Shown here in pieces: positions 25,870-37,819 of a stretch of 64,000 nucleotides of DNA. Origin of the DNA: Lasioglossum baleicum (taxonomy: Eukaryota; Arthropoda; Insecta; Hymenoptera; Halictidae); contig NC_134941.1 in the NCBI RefSeq assembly GCF_051020765.1, positions 1,984,001-2,048,000 on the forward strand, given 5' to 3'. Position 1 is the first letter of the stretch. Every line of letters starts with the position of its first letter. The translations under genes and the position numbers were made by a program. The notes beneath the pieces were generated by a model that saw nothing but the letters and a program-made list of their open reading frames with translations, was not told where the DNA came from and made no database searches.

Positions 25870-27370
25870 AATACTCCAATCGAGTAATCATTTTTTGGCA
25901 TAAATAGTTCAATACTTGTAGCAAAGAATACCCAGCTGTACACCAAATTGTGGCCTCCTCAAAACCATTCACTTCTTATCCAAACTATTTTTTTTATATA
26001 ATTTTTTTAACACTTGTATATGTATGTGCGAAGTACGACATACAACAATCCAATATTTGGGACAATTAAATTAATGAAGAAACTTTTATGAGAAGTTCCA
26101 CACTAAGAATTCCTATGAATACGGTAGTTGTAAAGTTATTTCAAAGTATCTGATCTAATCGAGTTTAAAATAAAGATTCAGTGATATAGATACATAAATA
26201 TAAAGTCACAATTGTTAAAATACTAAGATCAGGAGAAGAGACCTAACCTAATTAAAAAATGTATCGATTACTGTATACGTAATAAGAATGTTGTGTATCC
26301 AATTAAATGGTAACGACTTCTGTTTATAGCGGTTTCTCAGTGCTGCAGTGGTTCGTTCATTTCACAGTAAATTAAGTATAATTACTGGCAATTACCCCAT
26401 TTCGTTGCTATTTAATTAGCATAAGTTTGTTTGCAAGATTTACCACGATTCCGACAGTTAAAACTCTTGGGAAGTGTTCACTCTCGGCTAAATTATAGTA
26501 CATATATTTAAGTGTACCAACTAGCCAGTAATCTCGTAGCGTGAAGACTGAAAAGTTTGCACGCCTCAAACGGAACTTGATAGTAAAATGAATGACAACA
26601 GCGACATGTTTGTGGAAGTATGGATAAGAAATTATAGCTGAAAGTTTCGTCTTAATTTCATACGATACATACCACAGGTACATATATGTATACAGCACAG
26701 AGTAGGGCAATAATCAAATAATATTTAAAAATGACTTCAGTCCTGTTTCAAACATAACACCTTATTCTTTGAGCATTACTAAAATTGTTTAATAAAGATA
26801 CAAATTAAGACTTTTGTTCATACCACGTCTGCAGATTTCAAAATTTATCAAATTTCATCCAAGTCAACGATTACGTCTTTTTTAATAAAATCTCACAACA
26901 CTTTATTCCTTTTCCCTTTTAAAATATTTTTACCGTAGTTTTGATTGAATACAGTGTGCTGTACTTATCTGTTAACTTTTATTGTGTAAGTATGACTAAA
27001 ATATAGTATTATGACGATATAGTTAATATGCCGTTTAGATTAGATGTTTTCTATCACTATTTTTATCCAATCCGAAACGATTAAAAAGAGTTCCATGTCG
27101 CAAAGAACGTGTAAATTTGTAAACGCGTCAGTTGAATTTCGCTGACAGGCAAACATTGCGCCAGTATTCAAGCATCTGACGGATACGTTAGACGCATGGA
27201 CCTGACACTGAAAGGAAATGGCACCTTAACATATGGGGCGTATTGTATAGAAGGCATTGACACATCACATAGGTTATGTGCTTTGGCCACGCTCCTGTTG
27301 AAAATGGGACGTATTTCCAATTTCCAATGTATTGGCAGTCTTTACAAAATAAATTTTAAAATGTTTCAAT
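25870..27370. other. Stretch without recognised genes
   Basis: AT-rich. The minus ORF at 26408-26710 has no recognisable domain. No inverted-repeat pairs were detected. Confidence 0.4.
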
Positions 27371-27378
27371 AAACATAT

Positions 27379-27790
27379 TTTTTCAATCAGTAATGACTAG
27401 CTTTTTATGTCGTGATAGTAGCAACATTTTAACCTAACTACCTTCGAATACATGATACTTGATTTTATGTTTCTTCTATGCAATTAATAATTGACTTGCG
27501 ATATATCAATAGCTTTCTATATCCATGTGAACGATAATTGTTACGTTACTATTTGTTTGAAGACATACAATTACTAATTAATTTCAATCAGGAATGACTA
27601 GCTTTGTATCTCGTGAAAGTAGCAACATTTCAACCTAGCTACCTTCTAATACATGATACTTAATTTTATGGTTCTTCTATGCAATTAATAATTGACTTCC
27701 GATGTCTTAATAGCTTTCTACATCCATCTGAACAATAATTTTCATATTATTATTTGTTTGAAGATTATACATACAATTATCATAGAAATC
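27379..27790. repeat. 201-bp tandem duplication
   Basis: TTTCAATCAG followed by AATGACTAGCTTT occurs at 27381 and 27582. Both units also carry CTTCTATGCAATTAATAATT and TATTTGTTTGAAGA. The two units differ at about one base in ten, so the duplication is not recent. Confidence 0.9.
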
Positions 27791-28055
27791 AACGATAATA
27801 ACCAATAATAACCAATTGAAGTTCAAATAAACTAACGGTAGAACATTTTTTAGAAACACTCACTCAATCTTCACAATGTACTCTCCCTAGATATACACAT
27901 CAGCGTGTACCTAAAACAAACGAAAAAATACGATTTAAATTTAACAATATAAATATTCAGAAATTAATTATAGTCACATACAAAATCATTTATGCGATTT
28001 TAACCCTAAGAATGTACAAAATATTTACAATACCTATCTGAATGTATATTTAAAT

Positions 28056-28221
28056 AGTTCGTGCCCGATTTGAAAATAAAATTCAATGGTTGAATTTTAA
28101 GGATTGGTTAAGGGGTTGGTTAAATTAAAATTAAATAACAGTTAAATTTTCTACAATTATAATAAAGTTGTATTCTTTAAAATTTAACCATTGACTTTTA
28201 TTTTCAAATCGGGCACGAACT
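28056..28221. mobile_element. Small inverted-repeat MITE (AGTTCGTGCCCG)
   Basis: The end AGTTCGTGCCCGATTTGAAA and its complement enclose 166 bp. A diverged relative, interrupted by a mariner-type MITE, is at 59478-59837 and shares the same outer flank (ATACAATCATCTAATA-like). Confidence 0.8.
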
Positions 28222-28460
28222 TATACAATCATCTAATATTTATAATAAACATAATTAGTCTAACTAACACAAAACTAAAAGGGAAACTTCTAATTGTTAG
28301 AGAAATAGAGAAATGTGGAAATAACTATTAATAGCGGCATCCAACTGGAATTAATAAATAAGGCTGAAATTTGCGAAATATGTCGGTAAACATATTATTA
28401 ATAGTAGTTGAAGAATATTAGTGGTTTATAAGTGAAGAATATTGTTTTAACATAATATCA

Positions 28461-28472
28461 GGGGGGGGGGGG
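28461..28472. repeat. Poly-G run
   Basis: Twelve consecutive G, unusual in this AT-rich sequence. A shorter run lies at 33170-33177 within TTAA-to-hAT-like junction sequence. Confidence 0.95.
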
Positions 28473-29270
28473 CAAGGCCAAGTACCCCTATGCTATATAC
28501 TTTCTGAATATTTAGTTTCTCATCATTACCTACTCGAATTCTCTATATTTCAAACATCAAAATAAAATAATCACTTACATCGTCACAGTTAAATACACGG
28601 TTACGGTTATTTGGTTGTTACGTAAAAATATCCAATATAAATCGTCACTCTAGGACGTTTTATGCGTATCATTTTGTAAAGGTCTGTTACAGGATAAATA
28701 AAAAGTAAAATGTTTTAAGGTAGATGGCACTACCGGTCATAATGGGAGTTTGCAGAGCGTTACCCAAAGATATTCTACGTTAGTGTGCGTGTTCATCCGG
28801 ATGTTTCATCCCGCCTTTCTCGTATCTAGACAACGTTTCACGAAGCAGATATGCCAGTGTTGTGCCCGGAAAGAACAGGACAAATGCATCCTGTTTTCCC
28901 TCATTCTGTTTTTCTAGCCTTACCTCTAGATAGTAACGATCTATGGTGCAGCATACACTGTTAATCACAAAACTACTCGCTTAGTCTCGGACATGAAAGA
29001 TTTCGTGCTTTATTTTTTGTTCATATCGTGTTCACCCCAATATTTCTTCCTGTTTTACAGTATATGCAAAAAGTATTTCAACACTTTTCTGATCATCGTG
29101 AAATTGTCGATATTTAAACTTTAATAATCTCGTTAAAAAAAAATAGTACAACAATAGATTAAAATAACAAAAATATTAGAAAAATTTAAACGTACTATTA
29201 TATTATTCTCAACCTACTAAACATAATAGGGAAGAAAATAAATTTCTATTTCACTCCAGTTTGGTGCAAT

Positions 29271-29310
29271 TCAGCCAGGAAATTTTTATTTTGCATAAAG
29301 ATCCGCGGTC
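29271..29310. repeat. Right-end fragment of the GACTGCGGATC MITE
   Basis: TTTGCATAAAGATCCGCGGTC followed by TA matches the right terminus of the family. A left end is not recognisable upstream. Confidence 0.65.
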
Positions 29311-30291
29311 TAGTAATTATTGATATTATTGATGTTATAAAAAAGGAAATCTACTTAATCTAAATTTTAAAGACATAATTATAATTGCACGAACTTGTAT
29401 GAATTTGTAAATTTTTATAAAAATGATCGATAGTAGAACACGTTTACGGTCAACTGTTTTAGGTCAATATCGTCTGGTTTGTGTTCCGAAAAATAAAAAG
29501 CCCATATACATACATGTACATGTAGCGTAACCCTGTGTCGAGCGACCGAAACTGTCAGGAAGTGACGAGAAGCTCGGCACACCGGATTCCTAGAATCCGT
29601 GTTGTTTTACATGGACGGTAATGCACAATTGCACACGAAGAGCGTCGTATATTTGTCTCATAAATTTTATCTCGAAGCGATTTCCCTTCTATTCTTTCAC
29701 GAAGCACGGATTTACTCCCCTAATGAATGTAGAGAGAACCAGTTTTTCCAGTTTTTATTAACGTTCGAACGATAATTAAACATACAACTGTACGCAATAT
29801 TTTTTTCATGAAACTAATGGTTCGGTAAAAATGTTTCGGCTTATTGTAATCCTCCCTCATTTATTTCTCTTATTTAGTAATTATGATGATTGCAGAAATT
29901 CTTCATCGTTCGGAATTGGGTAATTTCACGCCAAGTCGGACACTTGCTGGAGTACTGTCTCGGATTTTGTTCGAATTTCAATATGTTGTAGTCTTTAGTG
30001 ACCTATAAACGAATCTCAAAGGATTTTTCGATATCTTAGAAATTGTTGATTTCACAGACGTGTAAGAAAAAGTGTCACCCATTTTTTCATTAAGTTATTG
30101 GAACTAACAAACCGATAAAAATGAGTTTTTAGGAACGTATAGTGAAACATAATACTAATTCATCAGTAATACCTGCGATAAGAGTTTAACACCAAGAACG
30201 TTAAGTTTTTACATACCAGACTGAAAATACATCAGTTTAAAGTCCTACTTTGCTAAAACTAAGGCGGACTAACCCCACTCCACCTTAATTA

Positions 30292-30509
30292 GACTGCGGA
30301 TTTTTATGCAAAATAAAAATTGTCTGCATCGATTGCAAGAAATAGAAAGTAAATTCAATGTTATTTCTTCCCTTAATGATTTTAAGCATATATTGAAATC
30401 TTCAAGTACAGGACAAATCATATATTGACATCTTCATTCTTTAAAACTTTCCAACAATTTTGAATTTTATCTGCTCAATTTTGCTATAAATGCACAAAGA
30501 TCCGCAGTC
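30292..30509. mobile_element. TA-type MITE, GACTGCGGATC family
   Basis: GACTGCGGATTTTTATGCAA and CAAAGATCCGCAGTC are at the ends, flanked by TA. The SINE at 30528 inserted just beyond its right end. Confidence 0.9.
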
Positions 30510-30527
30510 TAATAATAACGCTATAAA

Positions 30528-30800
30528 TTGCCAACAACCGTAGTCCCGTTGAAAGCACCGGTTCTCGTTAGATCACCGAAGTTAAACAACGTGGAACGTG
30601 ACCGGCACTAGGATGGGTGACCGTCTGGTCAAAAACCGGGAAGTGACCCACCCGGGGTGTTTTTCACGTGTTGTTGGCAAAAGGTGGTTCGGAACCCACC
30701 ATAAACAGTAGGTCCCGCTGAAAAGGCGATGGTGAGAGTGGAAAGAGGAAGAGGATTGGTAAATGAATTTGAAACCCTGAGGGGACCAAATATCATGTCC
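30528..30800 (+). mobile_element. 5S rRNA-derived SINE with 16-bp target-site duplication
   Basis: The block lies between two perfect copies of ataataacgctataaa (30512-30527 and 30801-30816), the signature of LINE-mediated retroposition. Its first 150 bases are 5S rRNA-like; the remaining 120 bases (about 30680-30800) are unrelated to 5S and have no poly-A tail. It therefore fits the SINE3 class (5S head plus a LINE-related tail). The tail's parent LINE was not identified. The perfect duplication implies a fairly recent insertion. Confidence 0.85.
30530..30678 (+). ncRNA. 5S rRNA-like head of the SINE
   Basis: It starts GCCAACAACC and ends GTGTTGTTGGC, pairing as the 5S terminal helix. It contains CACCGGTTCTCGTTAGATCA, ATCACCGAAGTTAAACAACG (box A region) and GGATGGGTGACCGTCTGG (box C), the internal RNA polymerase III promoter elements. 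About 30 extra bases lie between the box C region and the closing helix compared with a normal 120-base 5S, so it is not a functional ribosomal 5S gene, though the promoter looks preserved. Confidence 0.85.
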
Positions 30801-30999
30801 ATAATAACGCTATAAATACTAATAATCTGATTATCCAAGTATCACACGTTTCATTTCTATTAGCGGTTACCATTTCTGCTATGTTTTGTAATTCTATTAA
30901 GCCATTTTTCAACATAAATAGTGTTACGAGTCAGCACCGCGCGCAGTTTGTGTAGCCGGTGAGTTTATAAGGAAATGGATAGTCAATCCGTTAGTAGTT

Positions 31000-31265
31000 G
31001 CACGTACGAACCAGATACGAAGTCAGGGGAGTTGCTAGGAAAATGTGAGATTTCGTGAACGAACCCGATGCGAGAACGGCGAATCACTACGCAGACGAAC
31101 CCGATGCGAAATCAAGGAATAGGTAGGAGCTTGGTAGAGAAACGCAGTCAAACTCGATATGGAATCGATGAGCTGCTGCGAGGTTGGATAACGTACAAAC
31201 GAACCTGATGTGAAATCACGGAGCTGTGGAATGCGGATAAACTTGATGCGAAATCAAGCCGTCGA
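31000..31265. repeat. Degenerate tandem motif array
   Basis: A motif like GAACCCGATGCGAAATCAAG recurs with substitutions and uneven spacing at about 31010, 31058, 31096, 31150, 31200 and 31237. Spacing ranges roughly from 37 to 55 bp. It may be an old satellite or a regulatory-type repeat; no coding frame follows it. Confidence 0.65.
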
Positions 31266-31388
31266 GTCGCCAAGGTTTAAAAAAATTTCTTTGTACATAT
31301 TATTATGATGCGTGAACGGCACTGATCAAGGATCAGGTAGTCGCAAAATGTTAATTACGACCTCTTCTCTCCCTCCCTCTCATTTTAA

Positions 31389-33096
31389 CCCTTAGCACCC
31401 GAGTGATGAGTTACTACACCATTTTTCAAAATATTGTTTACATTATTAAATATATCGGTATCTAACCAATTACTAAACATTTCGGTATTGTATGAGGTAT
31501 TATATCAATTTCATATACATATATCTTTAAAAAGAAGAAATCATATACAGGGTGTCCCAAAATTCGTGAACTTCCCGAAAGGGGGTGGTTCCTGAAACCA
31601 TTTCAAGCGACATTTTCCTTTGCAAAAATGTTATCCGTGGCTTTGTTTAGGAGTTATTAACGAAAAACCACGGACCAATCAGAGCGCGACCTAGATGCGA
31701 GTTGCCACTGGTTGTCACAGTCGGCCCGGCGCACACTGGTCCACGCGCTCGATCTAACTGTTCATTTGGTAAAAAAGCAACTTGCCCAAATCGATGTTTA
31801 TTGAATGTATATTGCTTCCTAAATGTCCATGACATTCAAAAACGATGAAATTAATGAGATTTATTGAAAATTGTGATTAGAACAAGCATTTAAAAATCAA
31901 CATTTTATGAATCCTGTTTGCCACCGGAAAAAGTACCTCTTTTCTTGTTGATACCCTGGAGAATCTATTTAATAATATGTATCCATTTTTGTTGCAAATG
32001 AATAGTATATTTGTCTGTATTTAGAGTATATCTCTTGTACTAAAAAAAAGATTTAATATTTATAATTTATTATTATAAAATAACAATGCTCCATAGACTA
32101 AAGAGAATCTTCACAGTTTTCAATCTTTGGTGAAGGATATCTTTTCAGTCCCCCATGGGCCCTCATTGTATCGATGTGCATTATTATCAGCGTTCTTTTC
32201 TCCATGAAATCGTGCAAGAATCACATCCCGTTCGGTCCCGGTACACAAGTTATTATTGTTTAAAGCGTATGTGTCGCCTGAATAGCGGCCGAACCTCTGG
32301 CATTTTGATGATGCAGTCGAACAATTAATATTGAAAGATGTTGAAGAAGAAAGTGATGACAACAATGATTTGTCAATATAATATAATATAATATGTCAAT
32401 TGTTATTGTTGTTTATACAATAAAAATTTTATTTTTATTTTTTATAATTAATATTATGTGTTTTCGCACAGTTTTAAATAAAATATTTTTAATTATGTTT
32501 ATAAAATCCATTACTTAAAAAATGATTGCTTATTGTGTTTATTTAAGACCTGAACCTGATTTATCAGATACTTCCGATAATCTGAGATAAAAATGTTTTA
32601 AACAAAACTTAATCAACATTCAGCAGTCTAGAAATTTCAATCGAAAAAATTAAAAAAGAGATTTTTGATGCATAAATAATTAAAGTCACCTTGAATTTTT
32701 AAAAGTCAATATGTATTTTTGACCGATAATATTGTAGCTGATATCAAAACGAATCCAACGACCTAAATTACTATACCTTTAAACTTTCAAATAGTGCTAA
32801 AATATTAATGAACAGCTAGATCGAGCGCGTGGACCAGTGTGCGGCGCGCCAACTGTCTATTGGCCGACTGTGGCAACTCGCATCTAGGTCGCGCTCTGAT
32901 TGGTCCGTGTTTTTCGTTAATAACTCCTAAACAAAGCCACGGATAACATTTTAGCAAAGGTAAATGTCACTTGAAATGGTCTCAGGAACCACCCCCTTTC
33001 GGGAAGTTCACGAATTTTGGGACACCCTGTAGAATGGAATTATTCTAGGTTGGAAGGAACATTTAATTTTCCAGTTAGCAGATGATGGTGCATATT
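31389..33096. mobile_element. TTAA element interrupted by a 1.5-kb TA element
   Basis: The left end CCCTTAGCACCCGAG follows TTAA (31385-31388); a TTAA also lies at 33097-33100, though the right terminus is degraded. The interior sides of the interruption match, in continuous order, the fragment at 48838-49021 (ATCATATACA.TGGAAT.ATTCTAGG), proving the nested insertion. Confidence 0.7.
31548..33029. mobile_element. Long-TIR TA element (CAGGGTGTCCCAAAATTCG)
   Basis: About 215-bp terminal inverted repeats (31548-31762, 32813-33029) start CAGGGTGTCCCAAAATTCG and are flanked by TA. The arms diverge slightly. The interior (31763-32812) is not palindromic; it has a small acidic plus-strand reading frame near 32290-32380 (ending VEEESDDNNDLSI) and a minus ORF at 32120-32365, neither recognised. 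Element type Tc1/mariner-like by target and terminus only. Confidence 0.85.
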
Positions 33097-33099
33097 TTA

Positions 33100-33838
33100 A
33101 TGTATTCTGGTTTAAAAATACAATGACTTTAGAACAGTGTTTCCTAACGTGGGACTCACGCCGCACAGGGGGGGGGGCTCAGAGTCACCACTAAAAACTG
33201 AAGTACCATTAATCAAACTATTGTTTACATTATTAAATGTATATCCCTTTATCCTTCTATCTCCCTTAAGCCGACCAAGAAAAACCTCTCCGAGTAAAAT
33301 GTCAGCTCTCTCTAGCTTGTTCGCGGGGGTAGTTACAGGGTAGATTTCGCGTTCTAAAATTCTAAAAAAATACATATGACATATTTGGATCCTAAGGCGC
33401 ATTTTACAATATTTTTTGTTGCAAACTGTGCTCCTTTATCCCATACATCTCTTTTTATATCCTTCCCTTTCGTTCAGTGTCCCATCATCGCGCGTCGGTG
33501 GGGAGGGGGGGGCGGTAGCGGTACGGTATTGACGGTCGATTGTTTTATCATTTTATGATTAGGCCAAATGCTGCAGCTGTTTTGGCTTATTGTGGATTAC
33601 CGGGGTTTGGGTGTAATAGATTTCGAGCGGTGAGCATTGAGGGAATATTAGTGTTTCTAAATTATACTCGACTTCCGCATGGTACAAATGAAGTACGTGG
33701 TGTACAAATGAAGAATTCAATAGTAGTACTATTCCTAATTTTTATTATGTTCAATTTTTATAAATAAATCATTGACATTTTGTTGACCTATTGTATATCA
33801 AAGGTTTTCACATTTACATAGGTACATATGTATACATA
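33100..33838. other. Stretch with a possible hAT-type terminus, no gene
   Basis: At 33135 CAGTGTTTCCTAACGTGGGA resembles a hAT left end, but no matching right end or 8-bp duplication was found. A G-rich stretch lies at 33499-33515. The ORFs here are unrecognised. Confidence 0.4.
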
Positions 33839-34874
33839 CAACCCCTGGCAGAATGTTTCCGATCGGAGGCATTGATAAGGATTTTAGAGAAAACATTTAC
33901 AATCTAGAAGTATAAAATATTATTTTATGGAGTTAAAACTGATGGGAAATAAAAAGTGGCTTATTGAAGAATGGAAAACAACAAAGTAACATAAGTTTTC
34001 ATTTATTTTAACAAAGAAACCAGAAAATAAACAAAATTTTACACGGAAAAAAGTTCCCGATTAATTGAACAGCTGGAAGAAAGTTTCGGGATACGGCGAA
34101 ACGGGGTACGGCGCGGTACGGCAACTCATGTCGGGCGAAGATATTTTGCTTTTCGGTTCGAAAAAACGTCGACGTTGCAAACTTTGAAGGGTGGTTACTC
34201 GAGAAAAAAGTGTGCTCTATCGCGTGACATAATTCGATTTTACGCTGGACCCTTATTTTTTAAGATAAATTGAAAAATATCCTCAACAATTGGTGCAAAA
34301 GTGGTGTCTCTCCATCTTTAACGATTGTTTAAACATTCATAATGTATTAATATTGGACATCACTGTATTCGGGAAAGTCTAGGGAATCTTCTGCTGCAAA
34401 GAACAATCCAATATCTTTTATAATAACATCACAATATTTGTTTAAAGTTGAAAAATATGTTTTGTTTTCAAAATAATGTTTCTCAAAAACTATGCGTTTA
34501 GGGGAATAATTAAGGGCAGATTCGGAATCAGCACAAAAAACTCTATAAGAATCATCCAACAGTAATTGTTGAACTTTGGTGTTGGACAGTGTAACTCGAA
34601 TCGGAAACTTTCTTCCAGCAGTTCTATTAATCGAGAGCTTTTTTCTGTGTAACATTTTGTTTATTTTCTAGTTTCTTTATTACAATAAATGGAAGCATAT
34701 GTTATTTTTCATTGTTTAATAAGCCCCTTTCTTTCCATTTCCCATCAGTTTTAACTCCATAAAGTAATATTTTATATTCTAAATTATTTTATATTCTTTA
34801 TACTTCTAAATTGTGAATATTTTCTCTAAAATCCGTGTCAATGCCTCCGATCGGAAACATTCTGCCAGGGGTTG
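33839..34874. mobile_element. Tc1-like non-autonomous element with about 265-bp inverted arms and an internal insertion
   Basis: The ends CAACCCCTGGCAGAATGTTT and complement are flanked by TA. The arms match to GGAAGAAAGTTTC (about 34094 on the left and 34603 on the right). Between them lies a truncated copy of the CACTGTCCAACA fold-back family that is complete at 52919-53981. The minus ORF at 34347-34655 is in that inserted part. Confidence 0.85.
34347..34655 (-). other. ORF conserved between copies of the CACTGTCCAACA family, function unknown
   Basis: Its C-terminal half, including STLNKYCDVIIKDI and DFPEYSD, is shared with both arms of the fold-back at 52919-53981, with some amino-acid changes. 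I do not recognise a domain. The shared frame could be remnant coding sequence of the parent element or merely sequence conservation in a non-coding MITE. The first 20 residues come from the surrounding Tc1-like arm, so it is not one continuous gene. Confidence 0.35.
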
Positions 34875-35059
34875 TATACGAACTTAATTTTTAAAATCCC
34901 TTTAATTGAATTTAACGATAATATTTGGGTTAGTGAGAACAATAAGCCAAGAAATCCTTTCTGTGGAAATAGATGGATTAACACGTATTTATATAAATTT
35001 TCGACCATTTTTTACTGTATTGTTTTTAGCACTTTTCTTGAATGACCTTGAATAATTAC

Positions 35060-35290
35060 AATCACGGAATTGGTAATGAAAGGGACTATCATTGTAGGTG
35101 TTTAAAAAAGGATAGTTTACTTTAAAAAATGAAGATGACCTCGATATCTCTAAAAAAAAATGACATAAAGACAAACATTTTTTTGGTATCATGTGAACTC
35201 CATTTTACCATTCAACTTTGTCCGCAAGACCTGTCATGTATCTTTGAAAACAACAATGATATTTGAGGCAGCAACGTTAGGCGACTCATC
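35060..35290. repeat. Right-half fragment of the CAGGGTGAGTCAC fold-back MITE
   Basis: It matches the right arm of 35627-36214, sharing ATTTGAGGCAGCAACGTTAG-type sequence and ending near GACTCATCCTG. The left arm is missing. Confidence 0.7.
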
Positions 35291-35504
35291 CTGTATGCAG
35301 GAAGTAGAATAGGTCGGTTATGGTCAGATGCGTCAAATGTGTCAGACGTTTCCTATCGAATAAGATGCGCGTTCGCTGCATTTTCAAACTCGATTTCCTC
35401 GAAAACGAAGCTTCGGATCAAAAAATTTTATTCTATAGTTCCGACTTAATTTCTCATGTAGAATCACCCTCTCTACAGTTGTATCAGTAATATCGGGACA
35501 CCCT
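35291..35504. repeat. Fragment of the CAGGGTGTCCC inverted-repeat family
   Basis: Similar to 668-876 (CATTTTCAAACTCGATTTCC) and ends GGGACACCCTG plus TA. It forms the left neighbour into which the 9-bp-TSD element inserted. Confidence 0.7.
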
Positions 35505-35513
35505 GTATTTCCC

Positions 35514-36511
35514 GGTCCCATGAAAGTTTTGATCGTCGACGAATTTAATTGACGCCGATTTTGATGTTTACTAACAACGACGTATTGCCTCATTGATTAT
35601 GTATGTACTTTCTTCTTGATGTTATACAGGGTGAGTCACCCAACGTTGCCACCTCAAATATCTTTGTGATTTTTAAAGATACATCAAATGTCTGAAGGAC
35701 AAAGCTGAATGGTTCAGTGGGGCTCACATGATACCAAAAATATTTTTGTTTTTATGTGATTTTTTTTAGAGATATCAAGGTCACCTTCATTTTCTTAAAA
35801 TGGAATAAGGTATTTTTTAATACATGAATCGATGCAGTATGTCGGTATGTATGTCTAAAAGTTAGTAGTTCAGGAGATATTTCAATTTAAAGACGTTACA
35901 CTAGTAAATAAACGCTAATGTCTAAGTACGACAGTAATGGTGGTTTAGAATTATGTAAATTGAAGTATCTCCTAAACTACTAACTTTTCGACATACATAT
36001 CGACGTCCTGCATCGATTGATGTATTAAAAAACACCTCATTCCATTTAAAAAAATGAAGGTCACCTTCATATCTCTGAAAAAATGACATAAAAACAAAAT
36101 TTTTTTGGTATTATGTGAGCCCCACTGAACCATTCGACTTTGTCCTTCAGACATTTGACGCATCTTTAAAACAACAAAGATATGTTAGGTGGCAACGTTA
36201 AGTGACTCACCCTGTATTAAAAAGAACTCTCAAAAAAAGTATCAAAAGAAGTAGCTCAAAAAAATATATCAGAAAAAGTACATAATCAATGAGGTAGTAC
36301 GTCGTTGTCAGTAAACATCATATGAATATCGTTGTAGATCATGTTACTGTTGGCTGTTACTGTTGTCAGCTAAATTCGTCGCCGGTCAAAATCGTTGTCG
36401 GTTAAATTCGTTGTCAGTTAAAGACGTTCTCTGCCAAAATTATTGTCGGTCAAATCTGTAGGCAGTGAAATATTGTCGGTGGAAGCTGTGTCGGTGATTT
36501 GCATGGGACTC
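35514..36511. mobile_element. 9-bp-TSD element (GTCGGT family) interrupted by a fold-back MITE
   Basis: The ends GGTCCCATG and CATGGGACTC lie between gtatttccc (35505-35513) and gtatttcca (36512-36520). The right arm carries at least seven copies of a GTTGTCGGTCAAAAT-like motif; the left arm has matching ones and the shared word AACGACGTA-TGCCTCATTG. Removing 35627-36214 restores arm symmetry. Confidence 0.75.
35627..36214. mobile_element. Fold-back MITE (CAGGGTGAGTCAC) nested in 35514-36511
   Basis: It starts CAGGGTGAGTCACCCAACGT, ends with the near complement, and is flanked by TA (35625-35626, 36215-36216). The 588-bp body is nearly a full palindrome centred near 35915. Mirrored ORFs are artefacts of this. 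Confidence 0.9.
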
Positions 36512-37081
36512 GTATTTCCATAGATATTCACAGAAATGTGAAACAGTATTTAATGAAGAAGAATTCGTAAACAGCCGAAACAGAAATGCTTGCTTACCGC
36601 CACGCCGATGTTGGTAGATTGTCTATTCTTAACAAAATCACACGTAAGATTTTGTGTTTTCCACAGTTGTAAATGAATAAATTAATTTTGAAATTAAATC
36701 GTCACAAGCAGCTCCATTACTGCACATTTTTTGCATACACGCAGGTTTGTTTCGTTCTGGCACATAATTCATAATAATTGCTGTGTTATAAACTTGGAGA
36801 CAGGTCGCAATAAATATTGAGTTCACTAGGCGTGCGAATTCTAGAGCGTGGTTTCCTTGTCGGTATTTTACAATTAGTTGCGGGCTTTCATATACCGATT
36901 GTTACCTGCGCAAGGCGAGGGTCTCCAGTGTCTGGACCTTTAAAAATTAGAATTTCTTTTTCCAGCTTTCCACTTCTTTGATTTAAAGAATATATACATT
37001 AAAGGAATTTTAAGTATTACAATGAACCTTTTTTTAAATTGGATTATATTAACTTAATTAAATATTAATATTACAGAATCC

Positions 37082-37250
37082 ATTTATTTCAAGGCAGCGA
37101 ACATCCAATATTTTCTGTTTAAGTTTATCAATATCAATTTATTGAAATGACTAGTATGTGGCCGGATCAAATGCTTCTGAAGTTAAAGAAGCTGTTCCGG
37201 AATCCAGGAATGCAAGTAGTGACGAAATTATGAAAACATTAGCTTTTCAC
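37082..37250. repeat. Dispersed repeat pair, first copy
   Basis: It matches 39977-40145 in direct orientation, including TATCAATTTATTGAAATGAC. The second copy has a short open frame (MTSMFAGSNASQVKEAVPKS) that is frame-shifted in this copy. Confidence 0.75.
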
Positions 37251-37819
37251 TTCTTTGATATTTAAAGAATATGTAATCTCAAGGAAATTTGAAGAATTAC
37301 CAATATGTAGGCTCTCTCAAGTGTCGTACACGCAAAACTTTAAACACGTATTTCTCGAAACATCATTTTCCCAACAAGTGGTATAAATATCTCAAAAACT
37401 GTTCCGTCGCGAAGGAACAGTATTCGTGTGTTTCCTTCGGACAGGATTTATAGTACGTTCGTGTCTAAATCTCTTCTTAGAGGATTAAAGAAACTAGGGT
37501 CATTCGGCGACCATTCAAGGCATCTGTTTAACGTTCATTTTTATACACTCTTGAAAATACAAAGTGTCATAAATCTAGTCCCTCCGAAGAACCGCTTGCG
37601 ACCGTTACGCACGATGTCGAATTACCGAGACTCGTCGCGTCGTCGACTGAGATAGATATCGCCCCACTCCTCCTTCCCAGGGCCTCACTCAGAGCTACGG
37701 AAAGGAGGTCCTAGCAGTCAAAAGTGTACTGATTGGGCAACTTTCGGCAGGAACCAATCAGTGCATCTTATTTTCCATTCGAGACCCAACGAGCATCGCG
37801 TTAGGACTGGAAGACGAAG

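Noticed and set aside
30530..30678. Functional 5S rRNA gene
   Set aside because: It has about 30 extra bases before the closing helix and is embedded in a retroposed unit with TSDs.
33135..33160. hAT-like terminus CAGTGTTTCCTAACGTGGGA
   Set aside because: No partner end and no 8-bp duplication were found, so it was not listed as an element.
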